From: Letharia columbiana
Taxonomy: Eukaryota > Ascomycota > Lecanoromycetes > Lecanorales > Parmeliaceae
Direction: 5' to 3'
NCBI RefSeq assembly: GCF_014066305.1
Contig: NW_023501165.1
Location: 1 to 64,000, forward strand
Length of the DNA: 64,000 nucleotides
In this document: positions 14,316 to 27,788 of the stretch, piece by piece
Layout: each line of letters opens with the position of its first letter
How positions within the stretch are numbered: the first letter of the stretch is position 1
The notes under the pieces: model-generated
Database searches by the model: none
What the model was told of the DNA's origin: nothing
Seen by the model: only the letters and a program-made list of their open reading frames with translations
Made by a program: the position numbers and the translations under genes

Positions 14316-14807
14316 GAATAACTAGTAAATAATAAATAAGTTAAAAAAGAGTTAAAAGATAGAAAAAGATTTAAATATAATATTACGCTTTTAGTCGAAA
14401 TATAAAAGCGTTATATATAAAATAATAGATTTATCTTTATATATATAATAAACTAGTTCTTAAGTATAAGCTATTTATATATATAAGGTTCTATATAAAT
14501 TTACTATTATAAAATATATAGAAGAGTCTATAAATCGTAAATTAATTAGAGATTTAAAAGTATATATTACTAGTATTAGATCTTAATTAATTAAGATTTA
14601 TTTAATAATATTAATAAGACGTAATTAAAAGTATAAACTATCGATTTATAGATAAAAGTATATTTTCCTCTATTATAAGATTATTAGATTATTAAATCTT
14701 ATTTAATTAAGATTATTATTTTTACTTATAATAGTATAATTTTTTATTTTTTTATTTTCTAATCTAATCTAATATTTCTATTCTTATTCGCTTTATTTAA
14801 CTACTTA

Positions 14808-14895
14808 TCTCTATTTATATTCTCTTTATTTATATTCTTCTTATTCGTATTCTCTCTATTTATATTCTTCTTATTTATATTCTTCTTATTTATAT
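14808..14895. repeat. Short tandem repeat, 15-16 bp unit
   Basis: About six imperfect copies of a TATTTATATTCTTCTT-like unit lie within RIP-mutated DNA. In one frame they encode a Tyr/Ser/Leu-rich repeat, but coding status is unknown. Confidence 0.75.
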
Positions 14896-16715
14896 TCTTA
14901 CTTCTAGTAATATCGCTTACTTTAAGAAATATTTAATTTAGAGATTATAGAGTTAATAGTTTAAAGAAAATAAAAAGCTTTTTAAGAGTTATATTCTTTA
15001 AATTTATTATATTAATCTTTATAAGAGGGATTTAAGATATTATATCGCGCTTTAATATCTCTATAATATATATATTAAATACTATAAAAAAAATCTTTAT
15101 ATTTTTAACTACTATTAATTAGCGAGTAATTAAATTTATATAAATTCTCTAGCTATAAACTTTTAAGTAATTAAAGAAGTATTAATATAAAATCTAAATA
15201 ATTATTTAAATTTCTTATATTTATAAGAAGAGAGAATTTAAAGAAAGAAAAAAGAAGATTATATATTTAAAGACTTACGAAAATTCTCTTAATATATCTT
15301 TAATATACTTCTTCTTTATTACTCTTTTATATTTCTTAATTTAATTAAGATATTTAGATATATAATTAAAAAGAGAATAAGTAATATATTAAGCGATAAG
15401 ATCTAGATCTCTCTTCTTTACTCTTAATTAATATTCTTTATAAATCTTTTTAACGTAGTTAATAACTTCGATATCGCGATTATTAATTAAAATCTTTTTA
15501 ATCTCTATTATAAATAATATAAGTTTCGCTAAGTCGAATAATCTAATATATTTAATATTTATAGTTTAAATAAATTTATTAAAAATAATATAATATTAAT
15601 TAATAATTTTCTATAACTTAATTAATATTTTATTAAAAGCGAATATATAATAAAAGAGAGTATTCTATATTAAGAGAAGAGTCTATTAAATATAAATAAA
15701 ATTATTTTTAAATAATATTATTTTAAAATATTAAAAAATTTTAATTTAAGTTTAAATTAGTATATAATCTTAGATAAATAAATTATTTAGAATATCGTAA
15801 TAGCGAAAGTTAATATAGACTTATTTAAATAAAGTTATTAATATAAGTATAATAATCGTTTTACGCTTCTTAAATATTATCTAAATATATATATATTAAT
15901 CGAGATCTATATAAAGTAGAAGATAATAAATAGAGATATCGAGATTATTTTAATCTTAGATACGCGTTTTTTAATTACGCGTTTCTTAATTATATATTTT
16001 TTAAATTCATATTTTTTAAACCTATATTTCTCTACTTTATAATCGCTAATAATTATTTATTCTAATTTAAAATCGAGTCTTTATATCTTATAATCGTTAT
16101 TAAATTAAATAATTTTAGAATTCGATATTATTTAGCTAGCTATCTCGCTTAATAAAATAAAATTTTTATCGCTTAAATCTTTATTATTATTATAAAACTT
16201 CTAATTAAAAACTCTATCTTTTTTATTAAATTTAAGATTTTTAATAATAAAGAATATATTAATATTATTATTAATAGCTAGCTTTAACTCTTTAATAGTC
16301 TTTTTAATCTCTATCTTTATATTCTTAATCTCTATCTTTACTTTCTTAATATCTATTTTTATTTTCTTTAAATTTATAATAATCTTTTAAATAAATATTA
16401 GAATATAATTAGTTTTATACTCGATATTTTAATTAAATAATCTTTTCTTATTAATATAATTATAAATAGTTTATAAAATTTAAATTATATTAATTTAAAT
16501 TAGATTAATAATAAATATAAATTTATATAATTAAAATATATAGCTAGATTATCGATTAAGAGATTATTATAATTAAAATTATAATTAAAGATTATAATAT
16601 TCGAGATTTATAAAGAAGTAGTATATAAGAAAATTTATTAATATATATAAATAAAAAAATCTATTAATATATATAGATAAAAAAATTAAAAGTAAAGATA
16701 ATTATTATAAAGTAG
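14896..16715. other. RIP-mutated DNA, nothing recognised
   Basis: The stretch is AT-rich with RIP signature on both strands. I see no transposon domain, tandem repeat or RNA gene. Confidence 0.5.
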
Positions 16716-16719
16716 TCGA

Positions 16720-17100
16720 GATTAAAAAATATTATATTATTAAGATTATTAAGCTTCTAATATAAGCGTTAGCTTTTCTAATAATCGAGACTAGTAAATA
16801 AATCTTAATAAATTAAAATCTAATTTTATTATAATTAAAAGAGAAGAAATTATATTATTATAATTAAAAGAGATAAAAGATTATAAGACTATAATAGAAG
16901 AAAGTTTAAAGAAGAATAATAATTATAATTATATTATATATAGCTTTAGCGCGAAGAGCTTTACGCTTTAACTAGCTTACTTAAATAAAGCTAATTATTA
17001 TTATTTTTATTATTATATTTTAACGCTTATTCTTTTCTTCTTAATAAATTTATTATAATAGATTTATTATAATATATCTCTTATAATTAAAATTCGCTTA
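16720..17100 (+). repeat. Duplicated segment, copy 1
   Basis: About 370 bp here closely matches 18,480-18,860. Shared sequences include GCTTTTCTAATAATCGAGA, AAGAATAATAATTATAATTA and TTTAACGCTTATTCTTTTC or its mutated form. The copies differ mostly by transitions. It leads directly into the first diverged unit of the 713-bp repeat family. Confidence 0.8.
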
Positions 17101-17284
17101 ATTTTTATTATATTATATATTATCTAATATTAATATTATTATAAAACGCTTCTTATTATAAAGTATCGCGAGATATATAAAAATATATTTCTTATATTAA
17201 CGAATTTCGATTAATAAAATTAACTCTTTTATATATATTTAAATTATTAAAATAAAGAAAAAAATTATTTTATAAATAGTAAAA

Positions 17285-18200
17285 GCTTTAATATATATTT
17301 AAAGTCTTCTTATTAAAATTCTATTAGCGATAATATATTAACCTTCTCTCTCTTCGATAACTTTCTTTTCTCTTTCTTCGTTAACTTCTCTTTTTCTCTC
17401 TTATCTCGCTTTACTTTCGTAATTATTAAATATTAAAATTAAATTATAACTCTTTACTCTTAACTCTTTAAACTCTCTTTCTTTAACTTCGCTTACTTTC
17501 TTAAAAGTAGAGATAAATAATTTATTCGCTAGCGGTAAAATAATTAATTTATATAAAAAATATATATTATTAATAAATAATAGATAAGACTCTTTCTTCG
17601 TTAACTTCTCTTTCTTTCTTTTATTTTACTTCGCTTTTATAATTATTAAGCGTTAAAATCGAATTATAGCTCTCTACTCTTAACTCTTTAAACTTCCTCT
17701 TTTTAACTTCGTTTACTTCTTTAAAAATAGAAATAAATAATTTATTCGCTAGCGATAAGATAATTAACTTATATAAGAGATATATATTATTAATAAATAA
17801 TAGATAAAATAAAAGACGATAAATATTACTTCTACGTTAAGAAGATAATTAATAATAAGAGATCGTATATAATAATCTACTATTTTACGTATAAGAAGTC
17901 TAGATATTTTTTATATATCGAAAGATACTTAAATATAGAAATTAATATCTCTTATTTATTTTATTATTTAGTATATATTAGAGTAGAGAAGATATAGATC
18001 TAGAAGAAGTTTAAGAAGTTAATATTCTAGAATAAGTAATAATATTATTATTAAAAGTTTAAGATATTAAAGAAGAGATTAAAGAATAAATAAAAGAAGA
18101 GATAAGAGATCTAGAATTTAAATAAAATCTAGAAATAAAATAAAATTATATTTATACGCGGGCCTTAAATATAAATATAATACTTCGACTTATTAGAGAT
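17285..18200 (+). repeat. Diverged unit of the 713-bp repeat family with internal duplication
   Basis: It begins with AAAGCTTTAATATATATTTA, as the regular units downstream do. A block of about 230 bp containing TTATTCGCTAGCG and ATATATTATTAATAAATAAT occurs twice in a row (ending near 17,590 and 17,820), making this unit longer than the others. It ends in the same AAGAAGAGATAAGAGATCTAG segment as the standard unit. Confidence 0.75.
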
Positions 18201-18479
18201 AGATTATAAGTATAAACTACGTTTAAAATAATAGCTTAATAATTAGCGAGTTATTTTATTTTTTATAAATAAAGTAAGATTAATAGAAATATAATAATAT
18301 AATATAGTTAAGTATATTACTTTATTTACTTTCTCGAAAATAAGATAAAATATTTAATTTAAATCTTTATATATATAATTAATAAGATTAACTCTTAATT
18401 AATTAAGATTTAATTAAGATATATTATTTTAGAAAGCTAATTATCGAGCTTTAAAAAATCTTTATCTATAAGATTTTAA

Positions 18480-18865
18480 TATATATAAAAAATTATAATA
18501 CTTAATAATATCTTATAATTAGATTTATAGATATAGAGACGCTAGCTTTTCTAATAATCGAGATTAAAAAATAAATCTCGATAAATTAAGATCTAATTTT
18601 ATTATAATTTAAAGAGAAGAGATTATTATAGTTAAAAGAGATAGAAGATTATAAAACTATAATAAAAGAGAGTTTAAAGAAGAATAATAATTATAATTAT
18701 ACTATATATAGCTTTAATATAAAGAGCTTTACGTCTTAACTAGCTCGCTCGAATAAGATTAATTATTATTATTTTTATCGTCGCGTTTTAATACTTATTC
18801 TTTTCTTCTTAATAAACTTATTATAATAAACTTATTATATATCTTATACTCTCGCTATTACTTAT
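18480..18865 (+). repeat. Duplicated segment, copy 2
   Basis: This is the second copy of the segment at 16,720-17,100, offset by roughly 1.8 kb. The flanking sequence at 19,165-19,432 again matches 17,040-17,284. The whole 16.7-19.4 kb region is therefore a larger imperfect tandem duplication with an extra stretch of about 300 bp in copy 2. Confidence 0.75.
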
Positions 18866-19432
18866 AATATATATCTTATAATTATTTTCAAATTATAAGA
18901 CGATATTTAAGTATTAAAGATAACGATTTAAATTATTAATATATCTCGAAAGCTAACTCTATTATAATAATTATTATAATTAAATAATAATTAAATTATT
19001 ATAGATCTTAATAAGAAGATAACTATATATTCTATTAGCTCGATAAATTATAACTCGATATTATATATATTATTAAAAAATCTCTAATTATATAATCGTT
19101 ATTTAAGATTAAACTCTTATAAAATTATATATTTATTATTATTTATAATAAGATAATATAAAAAGCTATAGATTTATTATAATATATCTATTATAATATA
19201 TTTATTATTTATCTCTACTTATAAAACTAATATTAAAATTTATTTAATTTTTATTATATTATATATTATTTAGTATTAATAGCGCTATAAAGCGCTTCTT
19301 AATATAAAAATTATGCGAGATATATAAGAATACCCTTTTTATATTAATAAATTTAGATTAATAAAATTAACTCTTCTATATATATCTAGATTATTAAAAT
19401 AAAATAAAAAAATCGTTTAATAAATAATAGAA

Positions 19433-21375
19433 GCTTTAATATATATTTAAAGTTTTTTTATTAAAATTCTATTAGTAATAATAGATTAGCCTTTTTTTCT
19501 TTAATGACTTTCCTTTCTCTTTCTTCGCTAACTCCTCTCTCTCTCTCTTATTCTACTCTCTTAAGAGTAAAATTTTCTTTATCTTAATTATTAAATATTA
19601 AAATCGAATTATAATTTCTTACTCTTAACTTTATAAATATTCTTTTTTTAGCTTTATTTACTCTTTTAAAAATAAAAGTAAATAATTTACTCGCTAGTAA
19701 TAAGGCGATTAACTTATATAAAAGATATATATTATTAATAAATAATAGATAAAACGAAAAACGGCGAATATTACTTCTACGTTAAAAAGATAATTAATAA
19801 TAAAAAACTATATATAATAATTTACTATTTTATATATAAGAAGCTTAAGTATTTTTTATATATTAAAAGATATTTAAGTATAAGAATTAATATCTCTTAT
19901 TTATTCTATTATTTAATATATATTAAAATAAAGAAGTTATAGATTTAAAAGAAATTAAAGAAATTAAGATTTTTAGATAAGTATTAATATTATCGCTAAA
20001 AGTTTTAAATATTAAAGAATAGATTAAAGAATAAATAAAAGAAGAAATAAGAGATTTAGAATTTTAACGAAATTTAAAAATAAGATAAAATTATAAATCT
20101 AGATTATTAGAATAAAAAAGAAAATCGTTCGGCGAATAATAAAAGCTTTAATATATATTTAAAGTTTTTTTATTAAAATTCTATTAGTAATAATAGATTA
20201 ATCTTCTTCCTCTTTAACGACTTCTCTTCTTCTTTCTTTATCGACTTCTCTTTTTTACTTTTATCTTACTTTTTTAAAAATAAAGCTTTTTTCGTCTTAA
20301 TTATTAAGTATTAAAATCGAATTATAACTTCTTACTCTCGACTCTATAAATACCTTTTCTTTAACTTTATCTACTCTCTTAAAAATAAAAATAAATAATT
20401 TACTCGCTAATAATAAGATAATTAACTTATATAAAAGATATATATTATTAATAAATAATAGATAAAACAAAAAATAGCGAATATTACTTCTACGTTAAAA
20501 AGATAATTAATAATAAAAAATTATATATAATAGTTTACTATTTTATATATAAGAAGTTTAGATATTTTTCTTATATTAAAAAATATTTAAATATAAAAGT
20601 TAATATCTTTTACTTATTTTATTATTTAATATATATTAGAATAAAAAAGCTATAAACTTAAAAGAAATTAAAGAAATTAAGTTTTCTAAATAAGAGATAA
20701 TACTATTATTAAGAGTTTTAAATATTAAAAAATAAATTAAAGAATAAATAGAAGAAGAGATAAGAGATCTAGAATTTTAACGAAATTTAAAAATAAGATA
20801 AAATTATAAATCTAGATTATTAAGATAAAGAAGAAAATTATTTAATAAATAATAGAAGCTTTAATATATATTTAAAGTCTTTTTATTAAAATTCTATTAA
20901 TAACGATAAATTAATCTTCTCTCTCTTCGATAACTTCTCTTTCTTTTTTTTTATTAACTTCTCTTTTTTATTCTTATCTTACTTTTTTAAAAGCGAAGCT
21001 TTCTTCGCCTTAATTATTAAGTATTAAAATTAAATTATAACTTCTTATATTAAACTCTCTAAACGCTCTTTCTTTAATTTTATTTATTTTCTTAAAAATA
21101 GAGATAAATAATTTATTGCTAGCGATAAAACGATTAATTAATATAAGAGATATATATTATTAATAAATAATAGATAAGATAAAAGATAACGAATATTACT
21201 ACTATATCGAAAAGATAATTAATAATAAAAAATTATATATAATAATTTATTATTTTACTTATAAGAAGTTTAAATATTTTTTTTATATCGAAAGATATTT
21301 AAATATAAAAGTTAATATCTCTTATTTATTTTATTATATAATATATATTAGAGTAAAAAAGCTATAAACTTAAAA
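19433..21375 (+). repeat. Tandem array of about 713-bp units, part 1
   Basis: Units start at the AGCTTTAATATATATTTAAAG motif at 19,433, 20,145 and 20,858, giving periods of 712 and 713 bp. The third unit is cut after about 518 bp, at CTTAAAAG (21,375), where the satellite module begins. Each unit holds a pyrimidine-rich CTTCTCTTTCTTTCTT stretch, a TATATATTATTAATAAATAA block and a Lys/Ile-rich tail. The period is not a multiple of three and no open frame is shared. The copies are independently RIP-mutated. Confidence 0.85.
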
Positions 21376-23336
21376 GAATAAATTATCTTTACTTTACTCT
21401 TCGCTCTATTCTTTATAAATTTAATTATTTATTTATTTATATATATTATCGCGATAATACTTTACTTACTTATTTATTTATATATATCGTTATAATAACT
21501 TTTATAAATCTAATTATTTAAAAAATAAAAAGAGATTATAGCGTTTAATTAAAGTAATAAACTAATTAATAAGATTATAATATTTTCTCTTAATATATTA
21601 TATCGTCGATTTAACGAGTATTATAATAATTATCTTAAGAATTATATATTATAAAAGAATTTCTATATAATATTATATATTTATTAAAATATATAATATT
21701 TTTAAATATTAATATTACTATTATAACTAAGTTAACTAAATTTTTTAATAAAATAAAATTAAAAGTTTACTTTTTAATTATTATACTATAGCTTCTAATT
21801 TAATAAAGATTTATTTAATTATTTATTTAACTTTTATTAAGAGTTTTAAAAAAAGCTATATTACGTAATTATATATTTTTATTAAAAATTATATATATAT
21901 AGAATATAAATATTATATATTAAATAATATATTAAAAAATTAAGTCTTAATAGAATTTTCTATTTAAATTTATTTTAAAATTAATAAAATTAAATTAAGA
22001 TTATATATAAAAGATTATAATACTTAATAATATTATATATTAAATTAATATAATATAAAGATTTAATATATATAACTAGTAAATATAAAAGAAAGTATAT
22101 TATAATTTATATAAAGAAGAATAGATTTTAATATTAATAATATAAGATTTATATAATACTAAATTTTAATATATATAAACGAATATATAACGTTAAATTT
22201 TAACGTATATAAACGAATATATAACGTTAAATTTTATGTATATAAACGAATATATAACGTTAAATTTCGACGTATATAAACGAATATATAACGTTAAATT
22301 TTAACGTATATAAATAAATATATAACGTTAAATTTTAACGTATATAAATAAATATATAATGTTAAATTTCGACGTATATAAACGAATATATAATATTAAA
22401 TTTCGACGTATATAAATAAATATATAACGTTAAATTTTAATATATATAAACGAATATATAACGTTAAATTTTAATATATATAAATAAATATATAACGTTA
22501 AATTTTAATATATATAAACGAATATATAACGTTAAATTTTAACGTATATAAACGAATATATAATATTAAATTTTAATATATATAAATAAATATATAACGT
22601 TAAATTTTAACGTATATAAATAAATATATAATATTTTCGTATATAAAAATATATAACGTTAAATTTTAGCGTATATAAACGAATATATAACGCTAAATTT
22701 TAACGTATATAAACGAATATATAACGTTAAATTTATAAAAATATATAACGTTAAATTATATATATAAAAATATATAACGTTAAATTCTAGCGTATATAAA
22801 CGAATATATAATATTAAATTCTAGCGTATATAAACGAATATATAACGTTAAATTTTAGCGTATATAAACGAATATATAACGCTAAATTTTTATATATATA
22901 AATAAATATATAACGCTAAATTTTAATGTATATAAATAAATATATAATATTAAATTTTAATATATATAAATAAATATATAACGCTAAATTCTAGCGTATA
23001 TAAATAAATATATAATATTAAATTTCGATATATATAAACGAATATATAACGCTAAATTCTAGTATATATAAATAAATATATAATACTAAATTTCGACGTA
23101 TATAAACGAAAATATCGCGCTAGAGTAATCTTATTTTTTTTAGCGAAGATAAATCTTAAATTTAATTTCGAAGATCTTTAAATCTATATTTTATCTACTA
23201 TTAAGTATTTATATTAATAATTATACTATATAAAATATTTAAATAATATAAAATAGTTTAAATAATAGAAATTAAGTTAGATTTTAAAAATTTTATAGAG
23301 AAAATTTAAATTATAACTAGATTTATAAATATAGAG
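21376..23336 (+). repeat. Satellite-bearing module, copy 1
   Basis: About 1.96 kb that recurs at 27,789-29,466. The shared 5' part starts AATAAATTATCTTTACT at exactly the same junction with the 713-bp unit (CTATA-ACTTAAAAG). It continues through TATTATATATTAAATTAATA and into the 34-bp satellite, and ends in a common 3' part (TTGAAGATCTTTAAATCTATATTTTATC-like). Copy lengths differ by about 280 bp, which is accounted for by satellite copy number. On the far side the 713-bp unit resumes with an overlap of about 40 bp. Confidence 0.8.
22161..23121 (+). repeat. 34-bp satellite array 1 (about 27-28 units)
   Basis: The unit is AAATTTTAACGTATATAAAC followed by GAATATATAACGTT, with a 34-bp period from 22,161. 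Two units near 22,730-22,780 are shortened. Variation between units is almost all C/T and G/A (AACGTT, AACGCT or AATATT at the same place), so RIP or deamination has acted unit by unit. The last unit ends with ACGAAAATATCGCGC. There are no unique spacers, so it is not CRISPR-like. Confidence 0.92.
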
Positions 23337-23344
23337 TTCTATTA

Positions 23345-24780
23345 TTTAACGTATTTATTAGAATAGAGAAGTTATAAATTTAAAAGAAATTAAAAAAATT
23401 AAATTTTCTAAATAAGAGATAATATTATCGCTAAGAGTCTTAGATATTAAAAAATAAATTAAAAAATAAATAAGAGAAGAGATAAGAAATCTAAGATTCT
23501 AATAAAATCTAAAAATAAAATAAAATTATAAATTTAAATTATTAAAATAAAGAAGAAAACCGCTCGGCGGATAATAAAAGCTTTAATATATATTTAAAGT
23601 CTTCTTATTAAAATTCTATTAATAACGATAAATTAATCTTCTTTCTTTTTAATAACTTCTCTTCTTCTTTCTCTATTAACTTCTCTCTTTTACTCTTATC
23701 TTACTTTCTTAAAAGTAAAGCTTTCTTTACTCTAATTATTAAGTATTAAAATTAAATTATAATTTCTTACTCTTAACTTTATAAATACTCTTTTTTTAAC
23801 TTTATTTACTCTCTTAAAAATAGAGATAAATAATTTATTCGCTAATAATAAGATAATTAATCTATATAAGAGATATATATTATTAATAAATAGTAGATAA
23901 AATAAAAGATAATAAATACTACTTCTATATTAAAAAGATAATTAATAATAAAGAATTATATATAATAATTTACTATTTTATATATAAGAAGTTTAGATAT
24001 TTTTCTTATATTAAAAAATACTTAAATATAAAAGCTAATATCTCTTATTTATTTTATTATTTAATATATATTAAAGTAAAAAAGTTATAAATTTAAAAGA
24101 AATTAAAAAAATTAAGTTTTCTAAATAAGAGATAATACTATCGCTAAAAGTCTTAGATATTAAAAAATAAATTAAAAAATAAATAAAAGAAGAAATAAGA
24201 GATTTAGAATCTTAACGAAATTTAAAAATAAGATAAAATTATAAATTTAGATTATTAGAATAAAGAAGAAAATCGTCTAATAAATAATAGAAGCTTCGAT
24301 ATATATTTAAAGTCTTCTTATTAAAATTCTATTAATAACGATAGATTAACTTTCTCTCTCTTCGATAACTCTTCTTTCTCTTTCTTTATTAACTTCTCTT
24401 TTTTATTCTTATTCTACTCTTTTAAGAGCGAATTTTTTTCGCTTTAATTATTAAACGTTAAAATTAAACTATAATTTTCTACGCTAAACTCTTTAAACGT
24501 CTTTTTTTAACTTTATTTACTTTTTTAAAAGTAAAAATAAATAATTTATTTACTAGTAATAAGACGATTAATTAATATAAGAGATATATATTATTAATAA
24601 ATAATAGATAAGATAAAAGACGATAAATATTACTATTATATCGAAAAAATAATTAATAATAAGAAATTATATATAATAATTTATTATTTTACTTATAAGA
24701 AGTTTAAGTATTTTTCTTATATTAAAAAATACTTAAATATAAGAGTTAATATCTCTTATTTATTTTATTATATAATATAA
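23345..24780 (+). repeat. Tandem array of about 713-bp units, part 2
   Basis: The interrupted unit resumes at 23,345. Further units start at 23,580 and 24,293 (period 713 bp). The last is interrupted at 24,780 by insertion of element A and its remnant continues at about 27,756. Confidence 0.85.
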
Positions 24781-27755
24781 GTAAAGGCCTATAAATTAAA
24801 TTCATAGAGTTAAATTTTTCTAAGTTAAATAAAGTTAGATTTTTTTAAGTTGAATAAAATTTTAGCTCTAGCCCTAAGTCAAATCGAACTCTAATCGCTT
24901 ACTATACGTTTTTAATCTACTTTTATTACTATAAAATTAATAAAGAAGATAAAAGCCTTAACTCTAAGTTAAATTAAACTCTACTTACTTTTTATACGAT
25001 AAATAGTTTACTTCTATTACTATAGATCGCTAACTAATTATATTCTTATCTAAAAAAGAAGTATCTACTTAATAATCTTATTTTTAATATATCTTATTAA
25101 TCGAGTAAATTATTTTTTTAATAGATCGTCTAAGATTATAATTAATAAGTCGATCTTATTAATAACTCGACTTAGAGATTATATATAGTTAATTATAAAT
25201 AAAGATCTCGAGATATAGATATAGATCGACTTACTATAATAATTAAGCTTTAGAATTTATAAATTATTATACGAAAGGCTATACCTTATAATTAGAAGTA
25301 TTAAAAACGTTAAAAAAGAGTATAAAGATAACGTTTTAATTAGGCGGAGTTAAAGAAATTTATAATATCTCTTATGTAGTAAATTTTTATAAGTAATAAG
25401 ATCTATGAATTAAATTTATAACGATTTAAATTGTTTTAAGTATAAATTTCGATATTTCTAGCTCTAAGCTCTAAGTAACTATAATCGAACTCGTAATCGT
25501 CTTCTCTTATAACGTTTTTAATCTATATATATATATATTAATATAGATAGAGACGCGCTAATAGATTTAATTAGAAAGGTAGTATAAAGTATCAAAGAAT
25601 TAATTCGTAATAATTTAATATAAAAAAATAGAGAAAGTATTAACGTGAATTCTTATAGTAAGTAGTATTTCTCGATAATAGTCTATTAAAAGAAATAAAG
25701 ATAATATCATTTATCTATTAGTAATGTAAATTCTCATACTTTTATCTTCTAGCGTAATATAAATATTTTCGAATAATAAAATAAGCTAATATAGAATCGT
25801 AGAGATATCGAACGTGGATTTTAATTCGTTTAAATATATATCGTATCGATAATATTTTTTTATAGAAGTCTAATTACCGCTATAATTATCGTAGTAGTAT
25901 TCTTCTCTTATAACGTTATTATAGTTTCTTCTCTTACTTCTTAATATAATAAAGATAATAAGTTAAGTTATAATAATATTCTTCGCTTACTAAATAATAA
26001 TTTAATATAAAACAATAGAGAGTATATAACGTGAGATTTTAAAGAGCTAAGCTATATTTTTAACGATAGTAATCTTATTATCGCTTAATTTCTTCGTAGT
26101 ATTCTTTGTATTTATCTATTATAGTTTCTTCTCTTACTTCTTCTCTTATAGAGTATTAGATTAAGTAATTAGCTAAGTAATTAATTAAGTAAATAACTAA
26201 TATAACGTAAGATCTTAAAGAGCTAAGCCGTATTCTTAACGATAATAGTCTTATTACCGCTTAGTTTCTTCGTAATATTCTCCGTCATTTATCTTTATAG
26301 TATTCTTCTCGTACTTCTTAATATGTAAAGATAATATTAAGTTATAGTTATTCTTCTCTTACTTCTTAATAATTTAATAAATAATAGATTAAGTTATAGT
26401 AATATTCTTCGCTTACTAAGTAATAATTTAATATAAAATTATAAAGAGTATATAACGTGAGATTTTAAAGAGCTAAGTCGTATTCTTAGTATTAAGAGCT
26501 TTAATACTACTTAATTTCTTCGTAATTTCTTTATAGTATTCTTCGTAATATTCTTCATATTTATCTATTATAATTTCTTCTCTTACTTCTTAATATAGTA
26601 GAAATAATAGACTAAGTTATAGTAGTATTCTTCGCTTATTAAGTAATAATTTAATATAAAATCGTAGAGAGTATATAACGTAAAATCTTAGAGAGCTAAG
26701 TCGTATTCTTAATATTAAAAGCCTTATTACCGCTTAGTTTCTTTATAGTATTCTTCGTATTCGCTTACTATATTAACTTCTCTTATACTAGTTAAATAAA
26801 TTAATATAAGATTATAAAGAGTAGATTTATTATATTACTACTACTAATAACTATCTTCGTAATATTCTTCGTAATATTCTTTATAGTATTCTTCGCATTT
26901 GTCTATTATAGATTCTTCTCTTATTTAACTAAATATAAGAATATCGAGAGTAAATATATTTATATTAATAAAATTAATAGAATTAATAGAATTAATAGAA
27001 TTAATAGAATAATAAAAGAAGAATAATTATATAAATAGATAAAAGAATTATTATTTAATTTCGAACGCGTTTAATATAACTATAATATTTAAATATTAAT
27101 TTAATTTATCTATCGCTAACTTAAGAGAAGTATATAGAGAAGAATATATTCGTTTAAGCTCTTTTTAAGAGTCTTTTAACGCGTTTATAAGTAGTAGTAG
27201 ATAACTATTAAACTCGCTTACGGCCTCGATTACTAATAATAGCGAATTCGTTAAGAGATAATCTAAGAACGTTAGTAAGAGGCTCTAATTAGACGAGTAA
27301 AAGAATATATCGAAGACGATTTAATATTTATAGTTAGATATCGAGAATATATTTATAATTAGTAAATTAATAGAATTAATAAAATAATAAAAGAATAATA
27401 AATAGATAAAAGAATTATTATTTAATTTCGAACGCGTTTAATATAACTACTATAACTATTATATTTAAATATTTATTTAATCTATTAATAGTAGACTAAA
27501 CTTTATTATTTTTATAGCGTTAGAAAGCGTAAAGCGAGCTCTATAATTTAAGAAATTATAAAGTAACTATATATATCGTAAGCTAAGTACTTTAAAGTAT
27601 AAAACTTCTATATATAAATTTTTAATAAGAGAGCTCGAAAGGATTATCGGGCTAATTTAGTCGATCTAATCAAAAAGCGTAGTAGAACTCCAAATTAATA
27701 ATTAACTATATATATAAATTTAAGATTTTTAAGCTTAGCTCTATCTTATTCTTTT
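24781..27755. mobile_element. Family ABC element, copy A (unclassified)
   Basis: A noncoding element of about 3 kb beginning GTAAAGGCCTATAAATTAAA and ending AAGCTTAGCTCTATCTTATT plus CTTTTA. The same ends bound copies B (57.3 kb) and C (61.7 kb). It sits inside a 713-bp unit whose halves flank it at 24,780 and about 27,756. Internally, 25,920-26,800 holds about four imperfect copies of a 180-250 bp segment with GAGCTAAG, TATTCTTCGTA and TTTCTTCTCTTACTTCTT landmarks. A second pair (about 26,990-27,110 and 27,360-27,480) carries ATTTCGAACGCGTTTAATAT. I see no reverse transcriptase, transposase or LTR. It is less mutated than its host DNA in places (for example near 25,400). Confidence 0.7.
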
Positions 27756-27788
27756 ATATATATTAATATATTAAGATAGAGAAGCTAT

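Noticed and set aside
22161..23121. CRISPR-like array
   Set aside because: Repeats are contiguous 34-bp units without unique spacers, in eukaryotic RIP-mutated DNA.
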